Notes: generated from the letters alone by a model not told the origin. A stretch of DNA of 64,000 bases from Anthoceros angustus (GCA_010909165.1 VJWM01000324.1:1-64000); one strand, 5' to 3'. Positions 1 through 11,456 are shown, counted from the stretch's first letter. Program-made: numbers and translations.

Positions 1-239
1 CCTCATGGGTTGTCCACCCTCTTGCCGTGGGTTGCCTACCTACCCGTAGTAGGTAGCATGGGTGCCTCCCTGGCACAAAGGAAATGGTGGGCGCACCCCC
101 ACCCTTGGTAATGGTCCTACCATGGTAGGCTGCTCACCTCCAGTAGGTGCATCCAAATACACCACCATTTGGCCTTCATCGTGAATCTCCGGTGTTGCCA
201 AGGCAATGACTCTTCTTACGCACATCACTTCTTTTTGCC
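1..239. repeat. Low-copy repeat rich in TAGGTTGC/CTACC motifs
   Basis: This stretch is built from short variants of TAGGTTGC, GTAGGT and CTACC. A similar arrangement recurs at about 2040-2130 in the window. No convincing coding frame is visible. It probably belongs to the edge of a repeat, perhaps an LTR, that continues past the window start. Confidence 0.35.
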
Positions 240-1389
240 CTTGGTCTTGCCGCCTTCTTTGGAGGATGCTGGTCCTCCCATGGTCCTCCTCAAAGCAAAC
301 AGTCGGGCCTCTCTAGGCTTGGTTGGAGATGGATAATTTGAAAGGATGCCAAGAGTCTTCTCCTTGCTCGTCAACTGACCCTCTCCTCCCATAAATGCAC
401 AAGGTAAGTGCTAAGGTAACAAGGCCTTGCACTTCCTTCATCTATGCGTTAGGCTTAAGGAGCTTCTCCTATGATGAATGTAAGCCTCATACATAATAGT
501 TCCCCAATCCGGTTTGCTCCTCCACAATCTTCCATAGGCCCGAAATTGGTCTTTGAAATAGGGGCGTGCGTTGATAGTTCACCAATCCCAAGACAATCTT
601 GGCAAAGAGCCTCCACTTGAGCTCTTTGATACTCTCCGTTTTCCAGCCATTCTTCGTCTTGGCCTTCATTCCACCTTCCATGAGGTCTAATACTTCTTGG
701 GGATATCCCTTGTGAGGCCCTTTTTCCCCATTAGTCCGCTCAATAAGGGCCACCTGAGTTCTCCTCATCCGACCTCCCATAAACTTGGCGAATGCTTGAA
801 TCAACGGCGAGATCGGTCCTAGCATTTCTTCGGCGGCGGCAAGAAGCGATCTCCGATTGATGGAGGTTGATGTAACACTCCTCAATCGGCTCCAAATTTG
901 TGTAGGCCTGGCGGCCATACACCCATCCTAATTGGATGTTCGGCTCTCCTCGGCCCATGGCACGAAATCCACCAAGTCTCGGGGTTGAGTTGCCCTGAAG
1001 CAGGTGTTGCGGCATTACCAAGCGGCCATTTGAGATAGCCCTTGACGGCCTTTGCCTCTCCTTGCACCTCCTTTGAGGTGAACCCCTCATTTGTTCCCTT
1101 TCTGTCACGGAACCCCGTGCCATACTGGAAACCGTTGTCGTTAGGATGGAAAACAAGCAAGTTGTGGACGTTTTTTCCTGCTTACGCCTGGCAGTTTGGT
1201 TTTTCTTCTCCGCTCTTGGCTTCCTGACTTCCTGGCGCTCCATCCTGGCAGACTCGGTGGCGCCTCCTCCAAGCTTGCTGCCTTCTTCTTTTTTTTCTTT
1301 CTTTGCCGTTCTTCTTTTCCCCGCTGGAGGTCCGCTCCTGCTCTCTTCTTTGACACTGTCGTCTTCGCTTCCTGGTTGCCCGCTCCCAA
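240..1389 (-). pseudogene. Unrecognised transposon-like reading frames, broken
   Basis: On the minus strand a chain of overlapping frames keeps a coding-like composition. A lysine- and arginine-rich stretch lies at about 1141-1389, a segment containing DNGFQYGTGFRDRKG at about 1040-1160, and a 143-residue frame at 487-918 containing GYPQEVLDLMEGG and NGWKTESIKELKW. The frames are offset against each other, as in one gene broken by indels. I do not recognise the family. The surroundings suggest a mobile-element protein, possibly gag-like, but no diagnostic motif is present. The 487-918 frame is the only part long enough to be intact. Confidence 0.35.
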
Positions 1390-2267
1390 CTTCCAGCTCC
1401 GCCCGCCTGCCTTCGCTTCGCTATCTCATACTGGACACTGGAAGACTGCTAAGTTTGCGACGGTGGCGTTGCTCTTGCTCCTTCACTCGCGGTCACTTGG
1501 CCTTGGAGCGTAATATTCTGCATGCGTCCGATCATAGGGGGGGAGAGAGAGTATGTACAGCCTCGTGCCCGGAGATTCCGCCACTCTCGGATGCGTGCCA
1601 CCTGGCTAGTTTTTATCCCTAGATCTCCTGCATTACTTCCTAAAAGAATTACTTCTACTTCCAAAACACTAAATCCTGTCTTGGCGGGAGCGATCTTTGT
1701 CAATCTTGCTTACTTCGGGCGAACATATATAGTTTGTCCTTGGCGTTGGTGTCGGAAAAATATTATCGACGTTCTTCCTTGGGCGTCCTTTTCATCATCT
1801 AATTTGGCGGATAATTTCCTTGTCCTTGATCCACGGTCTGCCAGTTCGCTTTGTCCTCGACGTGCGTTTTAGCGTTTCCCACATCGATCCTATAAATGTT
1901 CTCGCCATTAATTGAGTCGTTTGCTGACGCGTCTCTGGCGGTCCCACGTCCGGACCCTCCACAGTACTTGACTACTGAGTCACGATTCCCAACTTCCTCA
2001 CGACCCGTTGTACTTGGCCTTGGTTTGACATCACCGCGTGCGATTACCATCGTAGGTTGCTTCTCTACGGTGGCGGGTTGCTCACCTCGGGTAGTTGGCG
2101 GCTTACATGCGGTAGGTTGACAACTCATGGTCGTTGTCGACCTACTCTTCTACTCCAAAACACGGTGCATCCTAGTTTCTTTTGCCTATTCCCGCCTACC
2201 TAAACTTTTGCCTTCCTTAGAGCCTCGTGAACATCAAAAGGTTCAGATTTTGTCCAACGTCATAGTT
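1390..2267. other. No gene seen; repeat-like sequence
   Basis: No frame here has a recognisable domain. The part near 2040-2130 repeats the TAGGTTGC-type motifs seen at the window start. Together the two may be the flanks of one older element. Confidence 0.3.
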
Positions 2268-2905
2268 TCAAAAAGTTGTTGCTTTTCCTAAAAAACGGTG
2301 ACCCAAACTTTTCGTGCACACCCACAAGATGCAAGAGTGGGTCCAAATCATGCTTGATGTAGGACTCTCACTATCCTTCATGCGGATGTTGAAAAAGTCC
2401 CTATGAGCCATAATGAGAGAAACTGAACTCTTGTCCCGATAAATGAGTTTGAAGTTGCTCCAGACCACTGCAGATGTGTCCGCATCCATGGTATGGGGCA
2501 TCATATTCCTGTCGAGAGATGCCAGCAGAATGGAACGAGCTCTCCTATCCTTCCTCTGCCACGATAATATATCAGCTGCATTGTTAGGTTGAGCAACGGA
2601 TGGGCATACCCCATCTACTATGGACATCAACTCGTTCTCCTCCAAGATCCGGTCAATCGCATGACCAGTGATAGTCGTAAGCATTGAACGGTCCTTGTCC
2701 TTGAACTCGATCTTCAAGGAGCTCCGGGTTGACCATAGTTGGATTGTTGATAGGAAGCATCGATGGAATTGATTCCTAAATGGTATAAAATTAAAACCAC
2801 CACCGGGGAGCAAAACCGTGAAGGAAACCCCAGGTGTTGTTGTGATGAGCTTGCTCTGCGCTTCCCATTCGTGTTGGGTTCCAGATCTGCAGGGGTTGTC
2901 ACCAT
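2268..2905 (-). pseudogene. Ty1/copia gag (UBN2-type) fragment
   Basis: The minus-strand frame encodes the start and middle of a copia Gag polyprotein of the UBN2 type. Visible hallmarks are YQLWSTRSSLK near the beginning, then ILEENELMSIVDG, RARSILLASLD, MMPHTMDADTSAVVWSNF and SVSLIMAHRDFFNIRMKD, all in the order expected for plant copia Gag. The N-terminal part (2714-2905) is in another frame, so at least one frameshift separates it. After the MKDSES region the frame is lost and no zinc knuckle or pol follows on the left. This is a truncated, dead copy. It belongs with the primer-binding site at 3699-3711, which lies upstream on the same strand. Confidence 0.7.
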
Positions 2906-3698
2906 GCCAAAGAAGTTTTTGTCGGACCAGAACTGCTCACTGTGGAAGGGATCTGCCGAACTAAGTACACTGCGGTGCCACCTATGGAAGGAGGAACGTT
3001 GTTCCCGAGTTCCTCAAACGATCGAAGTCTTCAAAATCAAAGGTTGGAGCGTGCGGATTCATCTGGGTGCGGTGTGTGGAACCGGCGGGCCGAGCTACTC
3101 CATCTTGTCGCTCAAGCCTCCTAGGCCCAAGTCGTCTTCATCATCCGGTCCGGTCGGATCTGGAGAAGGCGCACCTGGACGCATATCAAGGCCGGAAGAT
3201 GATCAGTAGGGAGGCACGCCCGGGCGTCCCTGCGAGAAGATGGCTGCAAGGCGAGCGCGCTTCTCCTCTTCATAGTTGGTAGAAATGAGATACAATTGCT
3301 TGATTCCACTCATGAGGCAGCGTAGCACATCCTGGAGCCCTCTTATCTGTGCGCTGGCGGCCAAAAGCTCGTCTTCCTTTTGTTGAGGACGAAACCGTCG
3401 GGAAACAGGAGCAGATGAACGCCTTACCGGATGAGGACTCACAGGGGTGAGGTAGGACAACGCAACGAGGTGCTATTCACTCCTGGCGTTGCAGATGCAC
3501 TGGATCGTCTTGCGCGGACTTCGTTCAGGTAGCAGTCCAAGCAGAGACCATCAGTAATCGGCGTAGGAGATGGGGAGGATTCAAACCGAACTATCCTCTG
3601 CTGCGGACGAGGAGCAGTCCTACGCCTAGGCATCTTCACATGCTCCTCATCAGTGGGTCAAGACAGCTGCAGAGATTGCTCGTGGGTAGAATCATGTC
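2906..3698 (-). other. Leader region of the minus-strand copia element
   Basis: This is the stretch between the primer-binding site and the gag frame. It has short open frames on both strands but nothing recognisable. Its length (about 0.8 kb) is long for a copia leader, so an insertion or an unrecognised N-terminal Gag segment may be present. Confidence 0.35.
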
Positions 3699-3711
3699 GG
3701 CTCTGATACCA
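3699..3711 (-). promoter_or_regulatory. Retrotransposon primer-binding site (initiator tRNA-Met)
   Basis: Read on the minus strand this is TGGTATCAGAGCC, the classical plant copia primer-binding site, complementary to the 3' end of initiator methionine tRNA. It marks the junction between a 5' LTR on its right (from 3712) and the internal region on its left. Confidence 0.8.
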
Positions 3712-4107
3712 TAGAACCATATACCCGGTGTTGGAGGAGAATGACTGGACAAAGGAGAGTCCAGCAGTGGTTACGAGGCGAGAGGAGGCTGAGCCACTCG
3801 CAGAGGGAGGTGGAGACCCGTGTTCCACCGGACATCGCCAAAAGTGCGGTGATGTTGGAAGATGAACAAGGAGGCCGGACCAAAGGGGTTCTTGCTGAAT
3901 CTTAGCAACCCGATGGAAGAAAGAAGTGCGCGCGAACAGCGCCGGTGAGGAACAACTAAGAGGCGTTGCGCCACTCGCTAATCAGACCGCAAGAGGTTCT
4001 AGCATCGATTTCTAGCTTTGCGACGCGCTACAAGATCGGAGTTTGTAGTGAGCTTGAGAGCTCTTGTGAGTCAAGATCTAGGAAGATCGAAGAGGCGTAA
4101 TACAAAA
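3712..4107 (-). repeat. LTR remnant of minus-strand copia element
   Basis: This lies directly outside the primer-binding site at 3699-3711 and therefore should be the 5' LTR of that minus-strand element. The outer end is not defined, because the plus-strand copia element beginning at 4108 abuts or interrupts it. No second LTR copy is visible in the window. Confidence 0.4.
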
Positions 4108-4343
4108 TGTAAGGGTATTAAAGTTTCAATGTACTTAGACTAATACACTTAGTCTAAGTTAGTGTCCATATCATTAGTTTAGCAAGCTAATCACTAGGAA
4201 GCTTCTTGTGCTCCTTCCTAGGAGCTTCTTGTGGAGCTTCCTAGGGAGCCGGTATAAATACCCTCCAAGCCTCATCTCAAAGAGAGTTACACTTGCCTCC
4301 TCCTCTCCTCTCCTCTTTCCACCATCATTGCCACGATCCTTCA
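4108..4343 (+). repeat. 5' LTR of the copia element
   Basis: It begins TGTAAGGG, carries repeated AGGAGCTTCTTGTGGAGC-type words and has a TATAAATA box at 4253-4260 followed by the likely transcript start. It matches 8356-8610 apart from small indels. The second copy is about 19 bases longer, including extra bases just before the TATA box. Confidence 0.85.
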
Positions 4344-4344
4344 A

Positions 4345-4357
4345 CGGTATCGAGCTT
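4345..4357 (+). promoter_or_regulatory. Degenerate primer-binding site
   Basis: CGGTATCGAGCTT resembles the copia consensus TGGTATCAGAGC with one substitution and a lost base. Its place immediately after the LTR fits. It would pair poorly with initiator tRNA-Met, in line with an inactive element. Confidence 0.5.
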
Positions 4358-4419
4358 TTGGTTGTGTTGTGATGCTAGAATTTTCTAGCCGCAGATGGGC
4401 AGCCGTGGAATTGCGTGAT

Positions 4420-4880
4420 CCAGATCGGCGAGGGCCGCGAACGCCGCAGCAGCCGAGCGGGCGCGCAAGGCCGCGACGGCAGCGCCGCCGCGCGCGCCGC
4501 GGCGCGCCGCGGAGGCCGTGGCGACACGGCGCGCTGGGCCGGGCGGCCGCCGCGCGGCCGCGGGCGCAGCCACAAGGCGCTGGGAGCGCGGCGCGGCGCC
4601 AGGGCGGGCGCTGGGCGCGGCGCGGCGCCAGCGCGGCGCGGGCATGGCGCGGCGCCGGCCAGCGGGCGGCCGCGGCGCGCGGAGCGCGCGGCGCCAGGCG
4701 CGGGCGGTGGCGCGGCGGGCGCGGCGAAGCCGCTGGCGCGGCGCGCAGCGCCGCGTGGCCGGGTGCGCTGGCGCGCGGCGCACAGCGCCGCTGGCGCCGC
4801 GGCCGGCGCGCGCGGGTGGTGCCGGGCGGGTGGCGGGCGGGCGCGTGGCGGCGCGCGGGCGTGAGGGCCGGCGCGCAGCA
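4420..4880. repeat. Extremely GC-rich GCGCGG low-complexity block
   Basis: Nearly every base here is G or C. The block is built of variations on GGCGCGGC, GCGCGG and GCCGCG. Long open frames appear on both strands in several phases, but they encode only alanine, arginine, glycine and proline and reflect composition alone. It lies between the primer-binding site and the gag start of the copia element, whose own sequence is AT-moderate. Its origin is unclear. Confidence 0.8.
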
Positions 4881-5029
4881 CCAAATAAGGGTGCCGCCGG
4901 GCGGTGAGCGTAAAATTCGAAATATTCGGAATACAGTGGAATAACGCGGCAAAATACACGGGCCGACGTGATCTTTTCTTTGACTTTTTCGACAAGGCGA
5001 GTGAGTGTTTTATCAGTATCGATTTTTGA

Positions 5030-5815
5030 GTCATGATGTCTTCATCGAAAACGTCATGTTCAATATCGAGTTAGATGGTACTAACTTCCCGCTCGGAAAG
5101 AACAAGTGTATAATGTTCTAGTGTAAAAAGCGGATCAAGCCCATAAAGTTGTTAGGCGTCAAACCGGATAGTATGACACTGATGAGTGGGACTGGATGAG
5201 CTTGCTAGATCTACTATCATGCTAACATTGTCAAAAACAGGTACTTCAATGTGAAAGATAAGACCACGAGTTACGATGTGGGTTGCAGTGACTGTATGAG
5301 AAGTGCGGCTTGTGTATTGGTTGAAACAAATTGGTGGACTTGAAGATGAAGGAAGGGACGAGGATGTCCTCTCATCTCAAGGTATCACATCTCTGCATTC
5401 CGTGAGAGCTATGTTTCTGGTCACATTACTGCAGAGTTGGGACACCTTTCGACCGAGTAATCGCCTCGCTAGTGGTCTTACCATTGTAAATGTAGAAGGT
5501 AGAGCGTTAATCGAGGAGGTGAAGAAAACATGGAACCTTCCAAAGGTTCCAAAGTGCCCTCATAGTGAGAGGGAGGTCCATCGCAAGGGAAGCAACCGAT
5601 GTTTTCTCGTAGCAAATCTCGTAGTCGTAACAAGAATGTGGAGTGTCACTATTGTCACAAAGGGTCACTTCAAAAGAGAGTGCGAGAAGTTCAAAAGGAC
5701 CAAGGAAAAGAGAAGAAGGGGACGACAAGGCGACTTAATGTCAGTTGGAAGAGTTAAACTCGTTGAGGACGGAGATGTCCTTATCTCTTCTTACTTGAAT
5801 GCCACATAATATGTG
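5030..5815 (+). pseudogene. Copia gag remnant with zinc knuckle
   Basis: The Gag start is recognisable at about 5033-5110 (words such as ELDGTNF and GTNFPLGK). Further on are copia Gag segments including YWLKQIGG and a nucleocapsid zinc knuckle near 5644-5687. The knuckle reads CHYCHK in one frame and GHFKREC in another, so two bases are missing inside it. Gag would bind the element RNA and form particles. This copy is non-functional. Confidence 0.7.
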
Positions 5816-6419
5816 GATAGTCATTTATTATATTGTAATTGATGGTGCATTTTCTTTCCATGTTAACATAGAGAGTGGTTTAGTGTGATATTGAAGGATC
5901 TATCTTGAAATGTATGCATGACAAGGATGCGTTCAGTGATGACAAGTTTAGGACAAAAGGATGATATGCGGTTGGATGATCTTGGTGATCAAGGTTCTTT
6001 ATCTCAGTTGTGACTTTGTACTCTTTGTGTGGTTGATCAAGATGTGTACTTTGGCAGACATCATTGTGGAATGAAGGTTTTATCGAAAATGTTTCTTTGG
6101 CATTGTCATGAGGACATATGATGAAGGTTTTATCTGGTTATATATCATCAATGAGTCTCGAGGAGTGTTTTATGAAGAGGATCATCACATAAGTAGTAAA
6201 CTTTTGATTGGTTGTGATGTATGTGGGATATCGATATGATTTGTCTTTATTGTATTTATCTTAGAGTGTGGCATTCCTGATGAAGGAAAAAGATGTTGAG
6301 TTGAATGATTTCCGGTTAAAATCAAAATTAATGAAAAAATGAGAGTCTCCTGAGATGTAGTTTGTTGTCAAGGAGATTTTTGTTTGGGTTTTGTTCATCA
6401 TCATTAAGATCTCCTAATA

Positions 6420-8334
6420 AGGTTGATGAGGCGTTCCAGAGGAGCTATGGTCCGGAAAGAAACCATCCTACAAGCATCCGCGAGTGTTTGTGAGGCATAC
6501 CGCCATGTTCCAAAAGAGTTTCGGGACAAGTTGGCACCTAAGTCCAAGAAATGTATTTTTCTTGGCTATGGTGATTCGGTGAGATGGGATACCGCTGGGA
6601 TCCGCTAGAAAGGTTGTTCGTACTAACGACGTGTTCTTCAATGAGAACAAGATGCATGAAGCCTACTCCAACGTGGAGGTGCGAAGGGTGATCTTCCAAG
6701 AAGATGGACATGATCATCATGGGCGGTTGATGGTAATGTGCGTGAGCACATTCCTCCACCGTAGATGAACCAAGAGTCGAACAAGCACCTATAGAGGTGC
6801 CTGCTCGAGGTCGATTACACGACCTCCGGGTATGATCCATCTCTGGATTAGACAGATTGAACCCTCTTCTTACAAAGAGGCCATGTCAATGAGTAACAAG
6901 AGAAGTGGGAGAAGGCCATGCAATGAAATGAATTCCGATAAGAACCAAACTTGGGAGTTGGTTCGTTGCTAAGGATAAGAAGGCACTATGCAAATGGGTG
7001 TACAAGATGAAGGTCATACCGCTTGATGGCAAACCAAAGTACAAGGCACGATTGGTTGCTAAGGGTTTCAAGCAACAACGGCATTGACTTTGATGAGATT
7101 TTCTCACCGAGTCAAAATGACAACTTTGCGATGTGTTCTTGCTTTGGTTGCGAATGATATGGAACTTAGCGATGGATGTCAAGACGGCATTCTTGCATGG
7201 TGACCTTCAAGAGGACGTCTACATGCAAAGAACCAAGGTTTTGTTGAGAAGGGCAAAGAGCATCCGTGTGCGTTGAGGAAGAGCCTTTATGGAAACAGCA
7301 CCCGAGAGTGGTATCACAAGTTCCACTCATTTATGCTTTCTCAAGGCTACAAACGAGCGATGAGGATCATTGCCTCTATAGCAAGCTAAGGATCAAAGCT
7401 TGCTCATTTTGATCCTCTATGTGGATGATATGCTAATTGTCGAACAAGATCGATGAGATTTTGAAGTCAAAGTTGAATGCTCACTTTGAAATGACAGACT
7501 TGGGAGAGGCGAGCCATATACTTGGCATGATTCGCCGGAATGACATAAGCATGCTTTATTTGTCTGCATTTTAATACATTAACAGGTGCTTCAACGCTTC
7601 AACATGGAGAAGGGAAGCCATTGGGTACTCCATTGCCTCCATATGTGAAACTTTCTGCGGATTGCCCAAGCTCGAGGAGGACAAAGTCGAAATGGAGAAG
7701 GTCCCATACTCATCACCGTAGGGAGTTTGATGTATGCAATGATTGCTACACGTCCCGACATTGCCTTTGCGTGGAGTGGTTAGTGTGTTTATGTCAAACC
7801 CGGCAAGAAGCATTGGGAGGCGATAAAAGGAGTTATGAGGTATCCGAATGGTACAAAAGCTTTGTGCATATGTTTTGGTAGTGAAGATGCATGTGGTTGG
7901 GTACACAGATGCTGATTATGCAGGGGATATGGACAAAAGGAGGTCCACATGTTATGTCTTCATGTGCACCGGAGGGGCATGGCGATCTGCTTGCATGCAT
8001 TACGCTATCTACCACAGAGGCCGAGTATGTTGCAAAGAATCGAGGCTTGCAAGGAAGCCATATGGCTTGCTCGCTTAGTGGGAGACTTGGGGATCAAGGT
8101 TGAGTTGCTGTTGCATTGTGATAGCCGAGTGCTATCCAATTGGCAAAGAATGTGTTTCATAAGACTAAACATGTGGATGTGAAGTATCACTTCATTCGAG
8201 AGGTGTTGGATGACAAGAGGGTACAACTTGTCAAGGTTCACACCAAACCCCGCAGATATTCTTACCAAGGGACTCTCACGGAGCAATTTGCACAAGCTCG
8301 GACAGATGAGGTAGTCCATTCTTCACGAAGGTAA
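6420..8334 (+). pseudogene. Copia reverse transcriptase and RNase H remnant
   Basis: In shifting frames one can read the copia integrase-RT linker (FRDKLAPKSKKCIFLGY), then the RT segments KWVYKMKV, YKARLVAKGFKQQ, LDVKTAFLHGD-like words and the active-site YVDDM at 7418-7432. RNase H follows with YTDADYAGD at about 7900-7930 and the tail motif TKHVDVKYHFIRE near 8165-8200. Integrase proper is not readable between 5.8 and 6.4 kb. Many single-base indels break the frame, so no polyprotein is possible. Confidence 0.8.
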
Positions 8335-8344
8335 ATTGGCCTTT

Positions 8345-8355
8345 AAGTGGGAGGT
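8345..8355 (+). promoter_or_regulatory. Polypurine tract of the copia element
   Basis: AAGTGGGAGGT directly precedes the second LTR. It is the standard copia plus-strand primer and defines the LTR start at 8356. Confidence 0.75.
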
Positions 8356-8610
8356 TGTAAGGGTATTAAAGCAATGTACTTAGACTAATACACTTAGTCT
8401 AAGTTAGGTGTCGCTATATCATTAGTTTAGCAAGCTAATCACTAGGAAGCTTCTTGTGCTCCTTCCTAGGGGCTTCTTGTGGAGCTTCCTAGGGAGCCCT
8501 GTTGGAGGGTATAAATACCCTCCAAGCCTCATCTCAATGAGAGAGAGTTACACTTGCCTCCTCCTCTCCTCTCCTCTTTCCACCATCATGGGCTGCCACA
8601 CGGTCCTTCA
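8356..8610 (+). repeat. 3' LTR of the copia element
   Basis: It pairs with 4108-4343. Its TATA box (8510-8517) sits inside a 20-base inverted repeat, GGAGGG-TATAAATA-CCCTCC, which is incomplete in the 5' LTR. It abuts gypsy-type protease sequence at 8611 with no target-site duplication. Confidence 0.85.
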
Positions 8611-9151
8611 AGAGCCACTAGAGGTAAGGAGCATGCAAGTGGAAGTTAACGGGGTGGAACTGGTTGATTGTGGGGCCCCCGAGATTGAAATCGAGATAGC
8701 AGGGTGTTTAGTGCCATATGTCCCTTTGGATACGGGATCTGGAGTGAATTTGATGACCGAAAAAATAGCACATCGACTTGGGTTTACGAAATTCAGTCTC
8801 ATTCGTGTCTTCTTACGAATGGCGGACCAGACCAAGAGAAAGCCTTTGGGGGTCTTGCGCAACATCCCCACGGTGATTGGAGGCATCACCTTCAATCTGA
8901 CCTACATTGTGATGACCCGATGGACTTGGGTACAAGGTACTTCTTGGAGGCCGTCGTATGGGAGCTTTGCATCTTTGATTTTGGGAGGCGTGGAGTTACT
9001 TTGTCGAGCAAGACAGTCCCAAAGACAACGTCAGATCGTGGAGCAAGTCGCTTACGGGGGAGACCGAGTTCCACGACGGATACACTTTGTGGAGCACGGG
9101 CAAAAGTTCGTCCGAGCAATTTGGCTTACCAAGGACCAGCCAAAGCAATGA
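8588..9151 (+). pseudogene. Ty3/gypsy retropepsin fragment
   Basis: An open frame carries an aspartic-protease core. DTGS at 8729-8740 is preceded by VPYVPL and followed by GVNLMTEKIAHRLG, with the later strand-forming words KPLGVLRNIPTVIGGI. This is the plant gypsy pol protease, which would act as a dimer to cleave the polyprotein. The frame can be followed upstream into the copia LTR (from 8456), so the first residues are LTR-derived and not native. The C-terminal part is scrambled by frameshifts. Confidence 0.7.
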
Positions 9152-9399
9152 GATGGTGTATGGGGGGGGAGATCCCATGTTTTACACCGACGACATCGGA
9201 GGAAGAAGATTTGTGGAGGATGAGGAGCACCGAGAGGGTGCCGCCTTTTGAAGGGTCACGCCTATGATCACGACTTTCCGTGAGGAAGGATCAGCACGAG
9301 TGTGGGCGAGCCCGTAGGGAGTTTATGTAGACCCCGACGCAGGGAGGACATGGAGTTGAAGCCGCAAAAGTGTGAAAGTTTCCAAGTATCTCAGAGCAA

Positions 9400-10790
9400 G
9401 AGGAGTTGAAGGCCTTACTAAGGAAGTACATAGATGTATTTGCCTTTAAGGTCATCGATATGACCGGGATTCCTCAAGAGCTAGGAATCCATCGCATTGA
9501 CCTCAAGGAGGGAAGCACGCTCGAGTGAAGCAAGACTGCCTCAATCCCAAGTACTCCATGGTTGTGAAGGACCAATTGGACCCGAGGCGGGGTGATTTAT
9601 CCGCTCACCAGCGAATGGGTGGCGCCCATCGTGGTGGTTCCCAAGAAGCAACAAGGCAAGGTTCGTGGTTTGTCAAGATTTCGTGAGGCTCAACGGAAGA
9701 AGGACCACCATCCACTACCCTTCATGGATAGCGCTTTGGACACTATGGGTCATGAAATGCCAGCTTCCTAGATGGCTATTCGTTACAATCAAATCACGCC
9801 ACGCAAGGAGGATCAAGACAAGACCACTTTCACCACGATTGGGGACGCTTGCTCACGCCAAGCTTCCATTCGACTGCAATGCCCCGCAACTTTCCAACGA
9901 GTGGTAAACAGATCTTTAGAGATTTTCTTCGCAAGTTCATGGAAGTGTTTCTTGACGATTTTGTGTCTTTGGGAGGCAACACTCACATTGGGAACATCCG
10001 GGCTTGTTTTCAACGCTGTTGAGACCAACCTAAAACTTCACCTGGAAGTGTTTTTTCGGGATGACGGAGGGATTCTCCTCGCCATCGAAGTTTCAAAGAC
10101 GAGGACTCCAAGTGGACATGGAGAAAGTCAAGGTGATCGCAGATGGATGCACCCTGACAAAGGTGCCGAGCTTTCATAGGGTTAGTCGGCTATTACAGGA
10201 GATTCACAAAGATTTTGCAAGAAGGCAGCCGCCCCAAATTTCACAAAGAAGGACGTAGCATTTGAGTGGACAATGGAAAGAGAAGAAGCTTTCAACAACT
10301 AAAGAGGAGTTTGGTGGAGGCACCCACCTTGAGACCACCAAATTGGGAACAGCCATTTCACGGTAATGGATGTGTCTCACAGATGCGCTTGGGGCTTCTC
10401 GAGCAAGGACAAGAGAAGAGGGATCATCCTATCTTCTACGCAGGGGTTGATTGACGCGAGAGAAATATTCTAATCGAGAGGGAGGCTGGGGAATCATCTA
10501 CGCATGCAAGAAGTTTCGCCACTACCTCTTGGCCTCGCAAGGTAACCTTCCACGTTGATCATTTTTTGAAGTACCTAGTGAACAAGCCGGATTTGTTGAA
10601 AATTGCTCGATGGATTCTTTGTCGCAAGAGTTTGATTTTGATGTTGAGACGCGAGCGGTAAGAGACACATCAACGCTGGATTTCATCTCGAGGTTGAGAA
10701 CAATGTAAGGTCCGGAGACGACGATGGTTTCGACGAGGAGTTGGTCGAGACATTAGAGGATGAAGAGGAAGTTACAGAATGAGGTCGACA
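9400..10790 (+). pseudogene. Ty3/gypsy reverse transcriptase/RNase H remnant
   Basis: Across changing frames the expected order is visible. First comes LLRKYIDVFAF at about 9418, then SEWVAPIVVVPKK near 9615, DFVRLN near 9675, the fingers/palm words AKLPF and ATFQRVVNRSLE around 9860-9920, and FMEVFLDDF at about 9940. A degenerate RNase-H-like stretch follows to about 10560. The count of frameshifts is high, so the gene is dead. It continues the pol of the protease fragment upstream. Confidence 0.7.
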
Positions 10791-11032
10791 GTGAGCCCCA
10801 GAGGAAGAGCAGCCGGGTGTACAGTGGTCCGCCACAGCCGGATCCTAATCAGAAGGAAGTTCGATCGACTTCGTGGACAATGACGGAGAGACCGACGGCA
10901 GATAGCTAAGCCGAGTGCAGAATGTGAGGACGTGCCATGAGTCCTCAACCAAGATCAGCAACGACCGTGGCTCCACAAGGGCACAATGTCGCGCCAGATT
11001 TCGAAGGGATAGAGAAGGGCGATGTCATGCCG
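10791..11032 (+). other. Gypsy 3' internal remnant, no gene
   Basis: Short purine-rich stretches precede the AT-rich LTR that starts near 11033. AGAGAAGGGCGATG at about 11010 could be the decayed polypurine tract. Nothing else is recognisable. Confidence 0.3.
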
Positions 11033-11456
11033 TGTGATACTAATCTCTGCACTTGGGTTTAGTGTTTGATTAGCATTAATTGATCTAATTACTTATCTTT
11101 AAGTAAGTAATTAGTATTAATTAATCTAAGATGCTTATGCTAATTAAGCATTGGTTAGTATTAATAATCTAATTAATTAAGCTAAGTGGATAAGCTCAAG
11201 TAATATGCTTTGGCATATTCCTTGCATATTATAGTGTATTCTTAGGATACAATAGCTAAGTGGATAAGCTCAAGAATGCTTTGCATATTCCTTGTATATT
11301 ATAGTGTATTCTTAGGATATTTCAGACATGTATGCGTAATAGGATATCTTAGAATATGCCAATGCCAAGGGCTAGTATATATAGACCCTTCCATTGAGGA
11401 CAAGCTCAGATCATAGCTTGTCCTCTAGATATGCAATGCAAAGGTGTTGTGAGGAG
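11033..11456 (+). repeat. AT-rich LTR-like region with 74-base direct repeat and TATA box
   Basis: It begins TGTGATAC after a purine tract and is very AT-rich, with many TTAATTA words. A segment starting GCTAAGTGGATAAGCTCAAG occurs twice (11181 and 11255, period 74). A TATATATA box lies at 11376-11383, followed by a likely transcription start. This fits the U3/R part of a 3' LTR belonging to the gypsy remnant upstream. The outer boundary is uncertain. Confidence 0.5.

Larger units (their letters stand above)
4108..8610 (+). mobile_element. Ty1/copia LTR retrotransposon with both LTRs, decayed
   Basis: Two related LTRs (4108-4343 and 8356-8610) bracket a copia internal region in the order gag, reverse transcriptase, RNase H. 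Each LTR starts TGTAAGGGTATTAAAG, has a TATAAATA box and ends near CCTTCA. A degenerate primer-binding site follows the first LTR, and a polypurine tract AAGTGGGAGGT precedes the second. The bases flanking the two ends do not form a target-site duplication, so one end has been rearranged or the ends have decayed. The coding region is full of frameshifts and cannot make an intact polyprotein. Confidence 0.85.

Noticed and set aside
3699-3711. Possible tRNA gene fragment (initiator Met 3' end complement)
   Set aside because: Only the 3' end complement is present and it stands where an LTR primer-binding site should be. No cloverleaf can be built around it.
4341-5034. Several overlapping long frames of 130-219 residues on both strands
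   Set aside because: They lie over the GCGCGG block, where stop codons are rare by composition, and encode only Ala, Arg, Pro and Gly.
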